Part shown: piece after piece, positions 16,926 to 25,900 of the stretch
Layout of the letters: every line of letters starts with the position of its first letter
How positions within the stretch are numbered: the first letter of the stretch is position 1
Source of the DNA: Burkholderia sp. BCC1644
Lineage (GTDB): Bacteria > Pseudomonadota > Gammaproteobacteria > Burkholderiales > Burkholderiaceae
Assembly: GCF_902833225.1 (NCBI RefSeq)
Contig: NZ_CADFEI010000028.1
Location: forward strand, 16,791-80,790
Length of the DNA stretch: 64,000 nt
Direction of reading: 5' to 3'
Made by a program: the position numbers and the translations under genes
Notes under the pieces: model-generated
What the model was told of the DNA's origin: nothing
Databases searched by the model: none
What the model saw: only the letters and a program-made list of their open reading frames with translations

Positions 16926-16973
16926 TGTCCCCCTATTGGCAGGGCAGACCGGCCAATTTCCTCTGGCTACATT
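16926..16973 (+). promoter_or_regulatory. CAGACCGG-box promoter of the PotF-like gene
   Basis: TGTCCCCC, a short spacer and CAGGGCAGACCGG (ends 16952), then 15 nt, then TACATT (16968-16973). Same arrangement as the two other cluster promoters, including the exact 15-nt gap. Confidence 0.6.
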
Positions 16974-17034
16974 TTTCCGGACCGAAGCACACCCCGTTCA
17001 TCGCGAGCGGATCATGATATCGACGGAGGAAACC

Positions 17035-18150
17035 ATGGCAGGGGATTGGAGCAAGCATCTGGGAACGGCATGCGCGGCGCTCGCGCTGGGCGGCGTCCTG
17101 TGGGCCGGCGTGCCGGTTGCGCACGCGGCGGACGTCGTCAACGTATACAACTGGGGCAACTCGATCGGCAAGGCGACGATCGCGAACTTCGAGAAGGCGA
17201 CCGGCATCAAGGTCGTCTACCAGGAGTTCGATTCGAACGAGACGCTGCAGGCGAAGCTGCTGTCGGGCACGTCGGGCTACGACGTCGTCGTGCCGTCCGA
17301 CATCTTCTGGGCGCGGCAGCTGCAGGCCGGCATCTACCGCAAGATCGACAAGAGCCAGGTGCCGAACTACGGGCTGCTCGATCCGGAAATCATGAAGGTG
17401 CTGTCGAAGGACGATCCGGGCAACCAGTTCGGCATTCCGTGGACATGGGGCACCGACGGGCTCGGGATGAACGTCGAGAAGGTGAAGGCCGCGCTCGGCA
17501 ACGACGCGCCGCTCGACAGCTGGGCGCTGCTGTTCGACCCGAAGTACGCGCAGAAGCTGAAGCACTGCGGCGTGTCGGTGCTCGATTCGCCGGTCGATGC
17601 GTTCGGGATGGCGCTGGTCTACCTGAAGAAGGATGCGAACACGACGAACCCGGCCGACTACCAGGCCGCGTACGAGCTGCTGAAGTCGGTGCGGCCGTAC
17701 ATCACGCAGTTCAATTCGAGCAGCTACATCAACGATCTCGCGGGTGGCGACATCTGCCTCGCGCTCGGCTGGTCGGGCGACGTGAACTCCGCGCGGATCG
17801 CGGCCGCTTCCGCGAAGAAGCCGTATCACATCAAGTACGTGATCCCGACCGAGGGCAGCGCGCTGTGGTTCGACATGATGGCGGTGCCGAAGGATGCGCC
17901 GCACCCGGACGCCGCGCTGAAGTTCGTCAACTTCGTGCTGTCGGAGAAGGAGAGCGCGAACCTGACCAACGACACGTCGTACCCGTCGGCCGTGCCGTCG
18001 TCGAAGCACCTCGTGCGCGCTGAAGTGACGAGCGATCCGGCCGTGTTCCCGCCCGCCGACGTGATCCGCAAGCTGAGTCTCAGCAAGCCGGTTCCGCCCG
18101 AGCTGATGCGTCTGCAGAACCGTCTCTGGACGAAGCTGAAGACCGAGTAA
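17035..18150 (+). CDS. Polyamine ABC transporter substrate-binding protein (PotF/SpuD-like)
   Basis: 371 residues from ATG 17035 with GGAGGA just upstream; an ATG at 17014 is also in frame. A signal peptide ends at about AHA-AD. The mature start DVVNVYNWGNSIGKATIANF is characteristic of PotD/PotF periplasmic binding proteins (VYNWxxYI-type). The binding cleft likely uses residues in SGTSGYDVVVPSDIFW and GIPWTWGTDGLGMN. No ABC permease or ATPase gene lies nearby, so it must use a distant transporter or act in sensing. Ligand expected to be a polyamine or a guanidino relative. Confidence 0.9.
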   Translation: MAGDWSKHLGTACAALALGGVLWAGVPVAHAADVVNVYNWGNSIGKATIANFEKATGIKVVYQEFDSNETLQAKLLSGTSGYDVVVPSDIFWARQLQAGIYRKIDKSQVPNYGLLDPEIMKVLSKDDPGNQFGIPWTWGTDGLGMNVEKVKAALGNDAPLDSWALLFDPKYAQKLKHCGVSVLDSPVDAFGMALVYLKKDANTTNPADYQAAYELLKSVRPYITQFNSSSYINDLAGGDICLALGWSGDVNSARIAAASAKKPYHIKYVIPTEGSALWFDMMAVPKDAPHPDAALKFVNFVLSEKESANLTNDTSYPSAVPSSKHLVRAEVTSDPAVFPPADVIRKLSLSKPVPPELMRLQNRLWTKLKTE

Positions 18151-18186
18151 GCCGGCCGCCGTTCCCCGCACTCCCGCATACCTTAC

Positions 18187-18224
18187 GCGCGCCCCGCCGC
18201 TCATCGCGGCGGGCGGGGGCGCGC
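18187..18224 (+). terminator. GC-rich hairpin after the PotF-like gene
   Basis: Arms GCGCGCCCC (18187-18195) and GGGGCGCGC (18216-18224) with further CGCCGC/GCGGCG pairing inside. No U-run. Likely reduces read-through into the DUF3138 gene 24 nt on. Confidence 0.5.
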
Positions 18225-18247
18225 TCGTCCCGACGACCACCCAGAAC

Positions 18248-19831
18248 ATGAAAATCAAACACATGACGGCGCTGTGCCTGCTCGCATTCGAAGCGGCCTC
18301 GGCGTTCGCACACACATCACCGCAAGCGACCGATGCCGGCAAGATGAAGGCGCTGCAGGCGCAGGTCACCGCGTTGCAGCAGCAGGTGAACGAGCTGCGC
18401 GCGAGCATGCTGGCGGCGAAGCCGGCCGGCGCCGCCAAGACGGCCACTGCCGCATCGGGCAGCGCGAAGATCGGCACGATCAACACGGCGGCGGCCGCCG
18501 CGCCGGCAGCCGATTCCGTACCGGCGTTCACCAACGACGACCTGCAGCAGATGCGCGAACAGATCGCGAACGCGTCGCTGAAGGTCGACTCGCTGCAGGA
18601 AGCCGCGACGACCGGCCCGCTCGCGGGCCTGAGCATCACCGGCTACGTCGATCCCGTGTACCTGTTCAACCGTGCGCAGCGCACGTCCGGCTTCCAGTTC
18701 CTGAATCACGACCCGGGTGCGTACGACTACTACAACAGCACGATCGGCGACGTCTACCTCGACATCAAGAAGACCTTCGGCGTCGGCCCGATGGCGCCGG
18801 CAGCGGAGATCGTGATCCAGCCGAACCGCGGCTTCGGCAACGTGTTCAGCAATTCGCACGGCGGCGTCGGCAACAACATCGTCACGCAGGCGGTGGTCAC
18901 CGTGCCGCTCAGCACGACGCGCACCTTCGAGATCGGGATGATGCCGAGCCTCGCGGGCTACGAGGTGCAGCCGTCGAACCAGATGCTCACGCTCACGCAC
19001 GGGATGCTGTACGACTTCAGCGAGCCGGGCAACCTGATCGGCATCGGGCTGAAGGGTTCCAACGCGGCGATGACGCGCTTCTGGCAGGTCGTGATCGGCA
19101 ACGAGGTGCTGCGCACCGCCGGCGCGATCGCGAACGCGGCCAACAACACGACGAAGACCAACTGGACGCCGACGATCACCGCGCGCTTCGACAACGCGAC
19201 GTCGACGGCCTTCGACTTCGGCATCTCCGGGATGCTCGGCCGGCAGTCGCTGTTCTCGCCGTGCGCGGTGGCGGGCGGCTACGGCTACCAGTGCAACGGC
19301 TCGTCGCCGACCGGCCTCTACAAGTACGTGGAAGCCGACATGACCTATACGCACGACAAAACGCAGGTCAACGCGCAGGTCGACTACGGCGAGCTGCAGA
19401 AGGGCGCATGGAACGGCGGCACCGCGCGCTGGTACGGGATGTCGCTGCTGGGCCATACGAAGTGGACGCAGGCGTGGGTCGGCCGCATGGGCGCGACGCT
19501 GCGCTTCGACTACCTGAACAACACGTCGAACGGCGGCGGCGGCACGAACATCCAGTACGGGCTCGCGGGCGGCAACCCGTCGGTGAACGGCACGAGCGGC
19601 TTCGGCATCGATCCGGCGTGCTTCCAGGGTTCGGCGACAAACGGCACCGAGTGCAAGGGCGCGCAGCGCTATGCGATCACGGCCGACCTGTTGTTCTATC
19701 CGACGCAGCAGATCACCGTGAAGCTCGAATACCGCCACGACGCGGCGAACCATCCGGTGTTCCTGAAGAGCAACGGCACGTACGCGCGCAGCAACGACCT
19801 CGCCGGGATGCAGTTCATCTACTCGTTCTGA
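18248..19831 (+). CDS. DUF3138 outer-membrane porin-like protein
   Basis: 527 residues. A signal peptide ends near ASAFA-HTSP, followed by a short heptad-like coiled coil (MKALQAQVTALQQQVNELRA) and an Ala-rich linker. A long aromatic/glycine-rich beta-strand region begins SITGYVDPVYLFNRAQ and ends in a terminal aromatic strand (MQFIYSF), typical of outer-membrane barrels. This matches the Burkholderia-type DUF3138 family as I remember it. Placed 97 nt after the PotF-like gene, it probably passes the same solute across the outer membrane. Confidence 0.8.
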   Translation: MKIKHMTALCLLAFEAASAFAHTSPQATDAGKMKALQAQVTALQQQVNELRASMLAAKPAGAAKTATAASGSAKIGTINTAAAAAPAADSVPAFTNDDLQQMREQIANASLKVDSLQEAATTGPLAGLSITGYVDPVYLFNRAQRTSGFQFLNHDPGAYDYYNSTIGDVYLDIKKTFGVGPMAPAAEIVIQPNRGFGNVFSNSHGGVGNNIVTQAVVTVPLSTTRTFEIGMMPSLAGYEVQPSNQMLTLTHGMLYDFSEPGNLIGIGLKGSNAAMTRFWQVVIGNEVLRTAGAIANAANNTTKTNWTPTITARFDNATSTAFDFGISGMLGRQSLFSPCAVAGGYGYQCNGSSPTGLYKYVEADMTYTHDKTQVNAQVDYGELQKGAWNGGTARWYGMSLLGHTKWTQAWVGRMGATLRFDYLNNTSNGGGGTNIQYGLAGGNPSVNGTSGFGIDPACFQGSATNGTECKGAQRYAITADLLFYPTQQITVKLEYRHDAANHPVFLKSNGTYARSNDLAGMQFIYSF

Positions 19832-19918
19832 CGATTGGCGTGGGCCGATTTTTTCGTACAACGCAACATGTTCCGGGCCGCGCGGGCCCGGATCCAGTTC
19901 AACACAGGAGGTTTGATC

Positions 19919-20995
19919 TTGAAGCTGCACACATTCGCGACCGACATTACCGATCCGCGCGAGCGGGGCCGCCTGATCGGCGCGCGTTTCGCGCCGGCGA
20001 TCCGCGAAACGGTCGCGCTTTATCTCGCGTTTTTCCCGAAGCTCGGCATCGATCCGCAGCGCGCGCGGGAGATCGGCGAAGCGAGCCTGGCCGCGCTCGA
20101 CGCATGGTGCCCGCGCCTGGCCGCCGAAGTCGAGGCGATCGCCGACGGCGTCGAGCTGCCGCGCTGGCAGCTCGCGTGCCTGAACGCGCGCACCGAGATT
20201 CTCGCGACCGCGCCCGCGTCGGCCGAGGGCGAATGCTCGACGACCGTCTACGCGCCGGCCGGCCCGCAGGCGCCACGCACGCTGCAGACGTGGGACTGGC
20301 ACGACAGCCTCGCGCCGCAGGGGCTGCTGATGCAGTTCTCGACGTCGCAGGGCGGCACCGTCAAGCTGTTCACCGAATTCGGGATGCTCGCGAAACTCGG
20401 CGTGAACAGCGCGGGGCTCGGGCTGCATTTCAACATCCTGCATCACGCGAGCGACAACGACAGCGCGGGCGTGCCCGTGCACGCGATCGCGCGGCGCCTG
20501 CTGGAGGATGCGACGACGGTGCAGGAGGCGATCGAGATCGCGCGCACCGCGCGCGTGAGCGCATCGACGGTGCTGACCGTGTTTACGCGGCACGACGCGA
20601 ACCCGCGCGCCGCGAGCATTGAATTGAGCCCGTCGGGTGTTGGTGTGGTCGTGCCGCGTCCGGACGGCTGGCTGCTGCATACGAACCACTTCCTCGATCG
20701 CGCGTTGAGCGGCGGCGAATGCATGCCCGACAGCTCGACCACGCGCGAGCGCTTCGCGCACCTGAACCAAGTCGTGACCGGGATGACGAGCGCCGATGTG
20801 CGCGAGCGCGCGGCGGCGATGTGCGGTGCGGCCGGCGACGCGGCCGTCGTGTGTTTCCACCCGGACCTGTCAATGCCCGACACCGAGCGCTGGGAAACGC
20901 TGCTGACCGTCGGCATCGATACCGATGCGTGCGCGCTCGACTACGTGGCCGGCAATCCGCACGCTCTCGCGCGCGACGGGTTCATGCGGTTCTGA
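19919..20995 (+). CDS. C45-family Ntn-hydrolase (acyl-CoA:6-APA acyltransferase-like)
   Basis: 358 residues if translation begins at TTG 19919, the only start with a proper Shine-Dalgarno (AGGAGGT 19906-19912). Other in-frame starts lie at TTG 19835, ATG 19868 and TTG 19913. The family comprises self-processing N-terminal nucleophile amidases. The nucleophile Cys106 sits in GECSTTVYAPAG, at almost the same position as in penicillin acyltransferase, and WDWHDSL and GKxG-like turns follow. It may cleave or form an amide of the amine handled by the cluster. Substrate unknown. Confidence 0.82.
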   Translation: MKLHTFATDITDPRERGRLIGARFAPAIRETVALYLAFFPKLGIDPQRAREIGEASLAALDAWCPRLAAEVEAIADGVELPRWQLACLNARTEILATAPASAEGECSTTVYAPAGPQAPRTLQTWDWHDSLAPQGLLMQFSTSQGGTVKLFTEFGMLAKLGVNSAGLGLHFNILHHASDNDSAGVPVHAIARRLLEDATTVQEAIEIARTARVSASTVLTVFTRHDANPRAASIELSPSGVGVVVPRPDGWLLHTNHFLDRALSGGECMPDSSTTRERFAHLNQVVTGMTSADVRERAAAMCGAAGDAAVVCFHPDLSMPDTERWETLLTVGIDTDACALDYVAGNPHALARDGFMRF

Positions 20996-21021
20996 CGCCG
21001 CACGCGGGCGGCGGCAAGGCA

Positions 21022-21043
21022 GGGCGGCACGCGTGTGCCGCCC
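21022..21043. terminator. Bidirectional hairpin between convergent genes
   Basis: Perfect 9-bp stem GGGCGGCAC/GTGCCGCCC with a 4-nt loop between the C45 gene and the convergent MFS gene. It lacks a U-run on either strand but sits exactly where termination of both is needed. Confidence 0.55.
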
Positions 21044-21052
21044 TCGTGATGC

Positions 21053-22438
21053 TCATGCGTCGATGCGCTCGACCTTGCCGACGAGCAACCCGTACGACAG
21101 GCTGCCTGCGAGCGCCATCGCGGCGATGTAGGTGATCGCGCGCGAGAAGTCCGCGCCGTCGACCAGCAACCCGATGACGATCGGCGTCGCGATCGCAGAC
21201 AGGTTGCCGATCAGGTTGAACATGCCACCCGTGAGGCCGAGCAGCCGCGCCGGCGCGAGCCCCGACACCAGCGACCACGTGATCGATGCGAAGCCGTTGC
21301 CGAAGAACGCGATCGTCATGAACGCGATCACCCAGCCCGTCGACGTGACGTAGTTCGCGCCGATGATGCAGGTCGAGATCAGCAGCCCCGAGATGATCGG
21401 CAGCTTGCGTGCGAAGCCTTGCGATGCGCCGCGGCGCATCAGCCAGTCCGACAGCACGCCCGAACACAGCACGCCGACGAATGCGGCGAGGAACGGCAGC
21501 GACGCAAGGAAGCCCGACTTGATGAAGTCCATTCCGCGATACTTGACGAGGTAGGTCGGGAACCACGTGAGGAAGAACCACAGCGTCGAGTTCAGCGCGA
21601 ACTGGCCGAGGTAGATGCCCCACAGCTTGCGCCGGCCGAGCACGACGCCCAGGTCGCGCCACGTCGACGGCGCGCGTTCGCTGCGCGCCGCGATGCGGTC
21701 CTCGAGATCGACGAGACCGCCGCCATCGCGAATCAGTGCGATCTCGGCCGCGTTGACGCCGCGAAACGCGCGCGGCTCGCGATACACCGCATACCAGATC
21801 GCAGCCCATGCGATGCCGGCGAGGCCCGTCGCGACGAACACCATGTGCCAGCCGAGATGCACCTGCAGCCACGCGAGCACCGGCGTCAGGAACGCGAGGC
21901 CGACGAACTGGCCCGACGTGTAGCCGCCGATCGCGCTGGCGCGTTCGCGGGTCGGGAACCACGTCGTGACCACGCGGTTGTTGATCGGGTAGGCCGGCGC
22001 CTCCAGTGCGCCGACCGCGAGACGCAGCACGATCAGCCCGACGAACGAGCCCGCGAAACCGAGCAGCAGCGTCGCGGCCGACCACAATGCAAGCGCGCCT
22101 GCATACAGCACGCGCGGCGACACCTTGTCGACGAGCCAGCCGCCCGGAATCTGCATCAGCGCGTAGGTCCAGCCGAATGCCGAGAACACCAGGCCCGCGC
22201 GGACGGGATCGATGTTCAGTTCCTTGAACAGGGCGGGTGCGGCGATCGACAGGTTGCTGCGGTCGAGATAGTTGATCACGACCGTGATGAACAGCAGCGC
22301 GAGGATCAGCAGGCGCTTGCGGCTGGGTGGCGCGGCTTGTGCCGCGGCCACACGGGCGGCGGAATCGGATGCAATGCCGGCGTGTGCGTGCAACTGATCC
22401 GTCGGGTTCGCGTGAGTGCGCGACGCGGATTGGGCCAC
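21053..22438 (-). CDS. MFS transporter, ACS/sugar-acid type
   Basis: 461 residues starting at GTG 22438, with AGGAGA 5 nt upstream. Twelve membrane helices are expected. The segment RLLILALLFITVVINYLDRSNLSIAAP is the signature first helix of anion:cation symporters (GudP/ExuT-like), followed by FSAFGWTYALMQIPGGWLVDK. These carry organic acids such as glucarate, galactonate or phthalate. It is convergent with the amine cluster and need not belong to it. Confidence 0.88.
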   Translation of the reverse strand: MAQSASRTHANPTDQLHAHAGIASDSAARVAAAQAAPPSRKRLLILALLFITVVINYLDRSNLSIAAPALFKELNIDPVRAGLVFSAFGWTYALMQIPGGWLVDKVSPRVLYAGALALWSAATLLLGFAGSFVGLIVLRLAVGALEAPAYPINNRVVTTWFPTRERASAIGGYTSGQFVGLAFLTPVLAWLQVHLGWHMVFVATGLAGIAWAAIWYAVYREPRAFRGVNAAEIALIRDGGGLVDLEDRIAARSERAPSTWRDLGVVLGRRKLWGIYLGQFALNSTLWFFLTWFPTYLVKYRGMDFIKSGFLASLPFLAAFVGVLCSGVLSDWLMRRGASQGFARKLPIISGLLISTCIIGANYVTSTGWVIAFMTIAFFGNGFASITWSLVSGLAPARLLGLTGGMFNLIGNLSAIATPIVIGLLVDGADFSRAITYIAAMALAGSLSYGLLVGKVERIDA

Positions 22439-22981
22439 GGTTGTCTCCTGTGTTCTGTGCCCGGCCGGCGCCCGCGAACGGGGCGGCCGAATCGAATGGC
22501 GTTGGGGCGAACGTTAGAGCCGTGGAGCGAAGCGCGTCAACATTTGAGCAGGCATCCCTATTAATGGGATGTTGGGCGTTCAATATGTGGGAAATGAGGT
22601 GTCCCGTCGCGCATCATCCTGAGAAAGGAAGCATATTTTCGAACTAGTCGTAATGACACGTCGGCTCAGCAGGCAACGCCAATCTCCGATCCGAAAAGAG
22701 ACAGCAAATTCGCTTTCCGCGCGTATCGCTCGGGATGAGCGCTTTTTCGTGGATGCTGTCGTTACCACGGAGCGATTTCGCCATTTCAGACGATTGAAAT
22801 CCGCATGTTTTTATTAGGTATGCATATTGATATCGGGGCGCATGTCAATCGGACGAATCTGAAATTAGAAATTTGTCGTTTCCCGTCAACAGCTTGGTAA
22901 TTTTTGACAGTTGCCTTTCAGTCGTCTCGGTAAGATCGCATCCAATAAACCAACGAATGGACGCGGGCCGCGTCGACGAGA
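22439..22981. other. Intergenic region upstream of the CDI locus
   Basis: About 540 nt. The first ~90 nt serve the divergent MFS promoter. From ~22600 to 22900 the sequence becomes distinctly AT-rich for this genome, which fits a promoter region for the large exoprotein gene and possible H-NS-type control. No reliable -35/-10 pair or gene was picked out. Confidence 0.45.
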
Positions 22982-25900
22982 ATGAACAAGAATACGCATC
23001 GCTTGGTGTATTCCAGGCGTCGGGGAATGGTGGTCGCCGTCGCGGAGACGGCGACGGCCGAGGGGAAATCGGCAACGGGCGAGGCGCGCGCGCGGCGGCG
23101 TTCATCGGTGTCCGGCGCGCGTGCCGTTGCGGCGGGCGTCGCCGTGCTCGGCATGCTACCTGTCCTGTCCGGTGCGCAGATCGTCCCGACGCCTGGTACC
23201 AGTACGCACGTAATCCAGACGCCGAACGGCTTGCCTCAAGTCAATGTGGCGCGTCCGTCGAGCGCAGGCGTCTCGGTCAATACCTACAACCAGTTCGATG
23301 TACAGAAGGCTGGCGCGATCCTGAACAACTCGGCCACGATGGTTCAGACCCAGCAGGCGGGCTGGATCAACGGCAACCCGAATTACGGAGCCGGACAGGC
23401 TGCGCGGATCATCGTCAACCAGGTCAACAGCCCGAACCCGTCCCAAATCCGCGGCACAGTCGAGATCGCAGGCGCCCGTGCGGAACTCGTCCTGGCTAAC
23501 CCGTCCGGGATTTTTGTCGATGGCGGCGGCTTTCTCAACACCAGTCGCGCGACCCTGACAACCGGCGTACCGTTCTACGGTGCCGATGGGTCGCTTGCCG
23601 GCTACAACGTCAATCGCGGCCTCGTGACCGTCGCTGGCGCGGGCCTGAATGCAGCCAATACCGATCAAGTCGATCTGATTGCACGCGCGGTGCAGGTGAA
23701 CGCGGCGGTCTACGCGAAGAATCTGAATGTGGTCGCCGGTGCGAGCCAGGTCAACCACGATACGCTTGCCGCGACGCCGATCGCCGGCGACGGCCCGGCT
23801 CCGGCGGTTGCAATCGACGTGAGTCAGTTGGGCGGCATGTATAGCAATCGGATCTTCCTCGCCTCGAATGAGAACGGCGTGGGGGTGGCCAACGCAGGTA
23901 CGATCGCGGCTCAGGCAGGCGATTTGACGCTGCAGTCGAACGGCCGGCTCGTGCTCACGGGCAAGACGACCGCGAGCGGCAACCTTGCGCTGTCGGCCGC
24001 GGGCGGCATCCAGAACAGCGGTACGACGTACGCGCAGCAATCGCTGTCGGCCGCCACAAGCGCTGATCTCACGAACAGCGGGACGCTCGCGGCGCAGCAG
24101 AATACGACAGTGAATGCCGGCAGCGTCAATTCGACCGGCACGTTCGGCGCGGGCGTGAACGACGACGGCTCCGTTGCACATGGTGGCGACCTGAACCTGA
24201 CGGTCTCGGGTCAGTTGAGCGCGACCGGCCAGAATGTCGCGGGCGGCAGCGCATCGTTGACGGGCTCCGGCGTGAATCTCGCCGGCAGCCAGACGGCGGC
24301 GAACGGCAATCTGTTGTTGAACGCGACGGCCGGCGACGTGAATCTCGCGAACGCGACGACGAGCGCGCAAGGCGCAATTCAGGCGAATGCTTCCGGCACG
24401 GTAATCAACGATCACGGCAGCCTGTCGAGTGGCGGAGGCACGACGCTGACCGGGGGCGCCCTCTCGAATCAGAGCGGCAAGGTCTCGTCGCAGGGTCCGC
24501 TGTCGGTCAACGTGGCTGGCCAGATCGCTAACCAGTCGGGCGAACTGATCTCCGAAAGCACGGCGGACATACACGGCGGCGCCATCGCGAACAACCAGGG
24601 CACCATCCAAAGCGCGGCCGGCATGACGATGGCCGGCGCGTCGCTGGATAACACGGCAGGGCGGATCACGTCGCTCAACGGCGATGGCTTGTCGGTGACG
24701 ACGAGCGGTCAGTTGACCAACGCCGCGGGTACGACAGCGAACGGTGCTCAAGGCGGTGTCATCGGCGGCAACGGTGATGTTTCGGTTCAAGGCGCAAACG
24801 TTGTCAACCGCGGCGCGATCACATCCAACACGAATCTCCACGTTGCGGGCCAATCGGTCGACAACGGTGGCGGCACGTTGCAGGCTGCGCAGAACGTCGT
24901 AGTCGATGCCGGCGCACATTTGACGAACAGCGGTGGCTCGATTGTCGGCCAGACAGCAACGGTCAGCGCAACGACGATCGACAACAGCGCCGGCACCGTG
25001 CAGGCCGGCCAGGTGTCGTTGAATGCGACGGACCTCGTGAATCACGGTGGCACGATCACGCAGACCGGTACCGGAGCGATGGCCGTCAATGTGTCGCGCA
25101 CGCTCGACAACTCCAACGGCGGCACGCTGCAATCCAACAGTACCAACCTGACGCTCGCCCCGACGTCCATCGTCAACGACAGCGGCACGATCACCCATGC
25201 CGGCAACGGCACACTGACGCTCGGAAACGGTTCGGGCTCGGTATCGAACGTGGGCGGCTCCATCGCGAGCAACGGACGCATGGTCGCGCAAGCCGGTGCA
25301 CTGAACAACGCGTCGGGCTCGATCAACGCGCAGACCGGATTGACGGCGGCCGTCGCCGGCACGCTGAACAATGCGAGCGGCAAGCTGCTGTCGAACACGG
25401 ACGTGAGTGTCACCAGCGGTACGCTGGCGAACGATGGAGGCCAGATCGGTGCCAGCACGAATGCGACGGTCCACATGGGCTCGATGACGAACCAAGGCGG
25501 TTCGATCGTCGCGCCGAACCTGTCGGTCACGGCAGACTCGACGCTGGATAACAGCGGCGGCGAGCTCGAGGCCAATCAGCTTGCGCTCACGGCCGCCAAC
25601 CTCGTCAACCACGGTGGCACGATCACGCAGTATGGGTCGTCAGCGATGGGCATGAATGTCAGCGGCACGCTCGACAACTCGACTGGTGGCGTGATCCAGA
25701 CCAACAGCACTGATCTGACGCTCAAGCCCGCCGGGCTGAACAACGCAGGCGGCACCATCACGCACGCCGGCACGGGCACGCTGACGATTGCACCGGGTAA
25801 TGGCGCCAGCGCGTTGAACAACGCATCAGGCACCATCGTGACGAAGGGGCAAGCGGTCGTCGATGCGAGCAGCTGGAACAACGCGAACGGTATTCTCGCG

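Noticed and set aside
15189..18023. 944-codon plus-strand frame spanning two genes
   Set aside because: Out-of-frame reading of the amidohydrolase and PotF-like genes; both have clear motifs in the other frame.
22580..22768. Small minus-strand frame in the AT-rich region before the CDI locus
   Set aside because: No ribosome site, and it runs through what should be the exoprotein promoter region.
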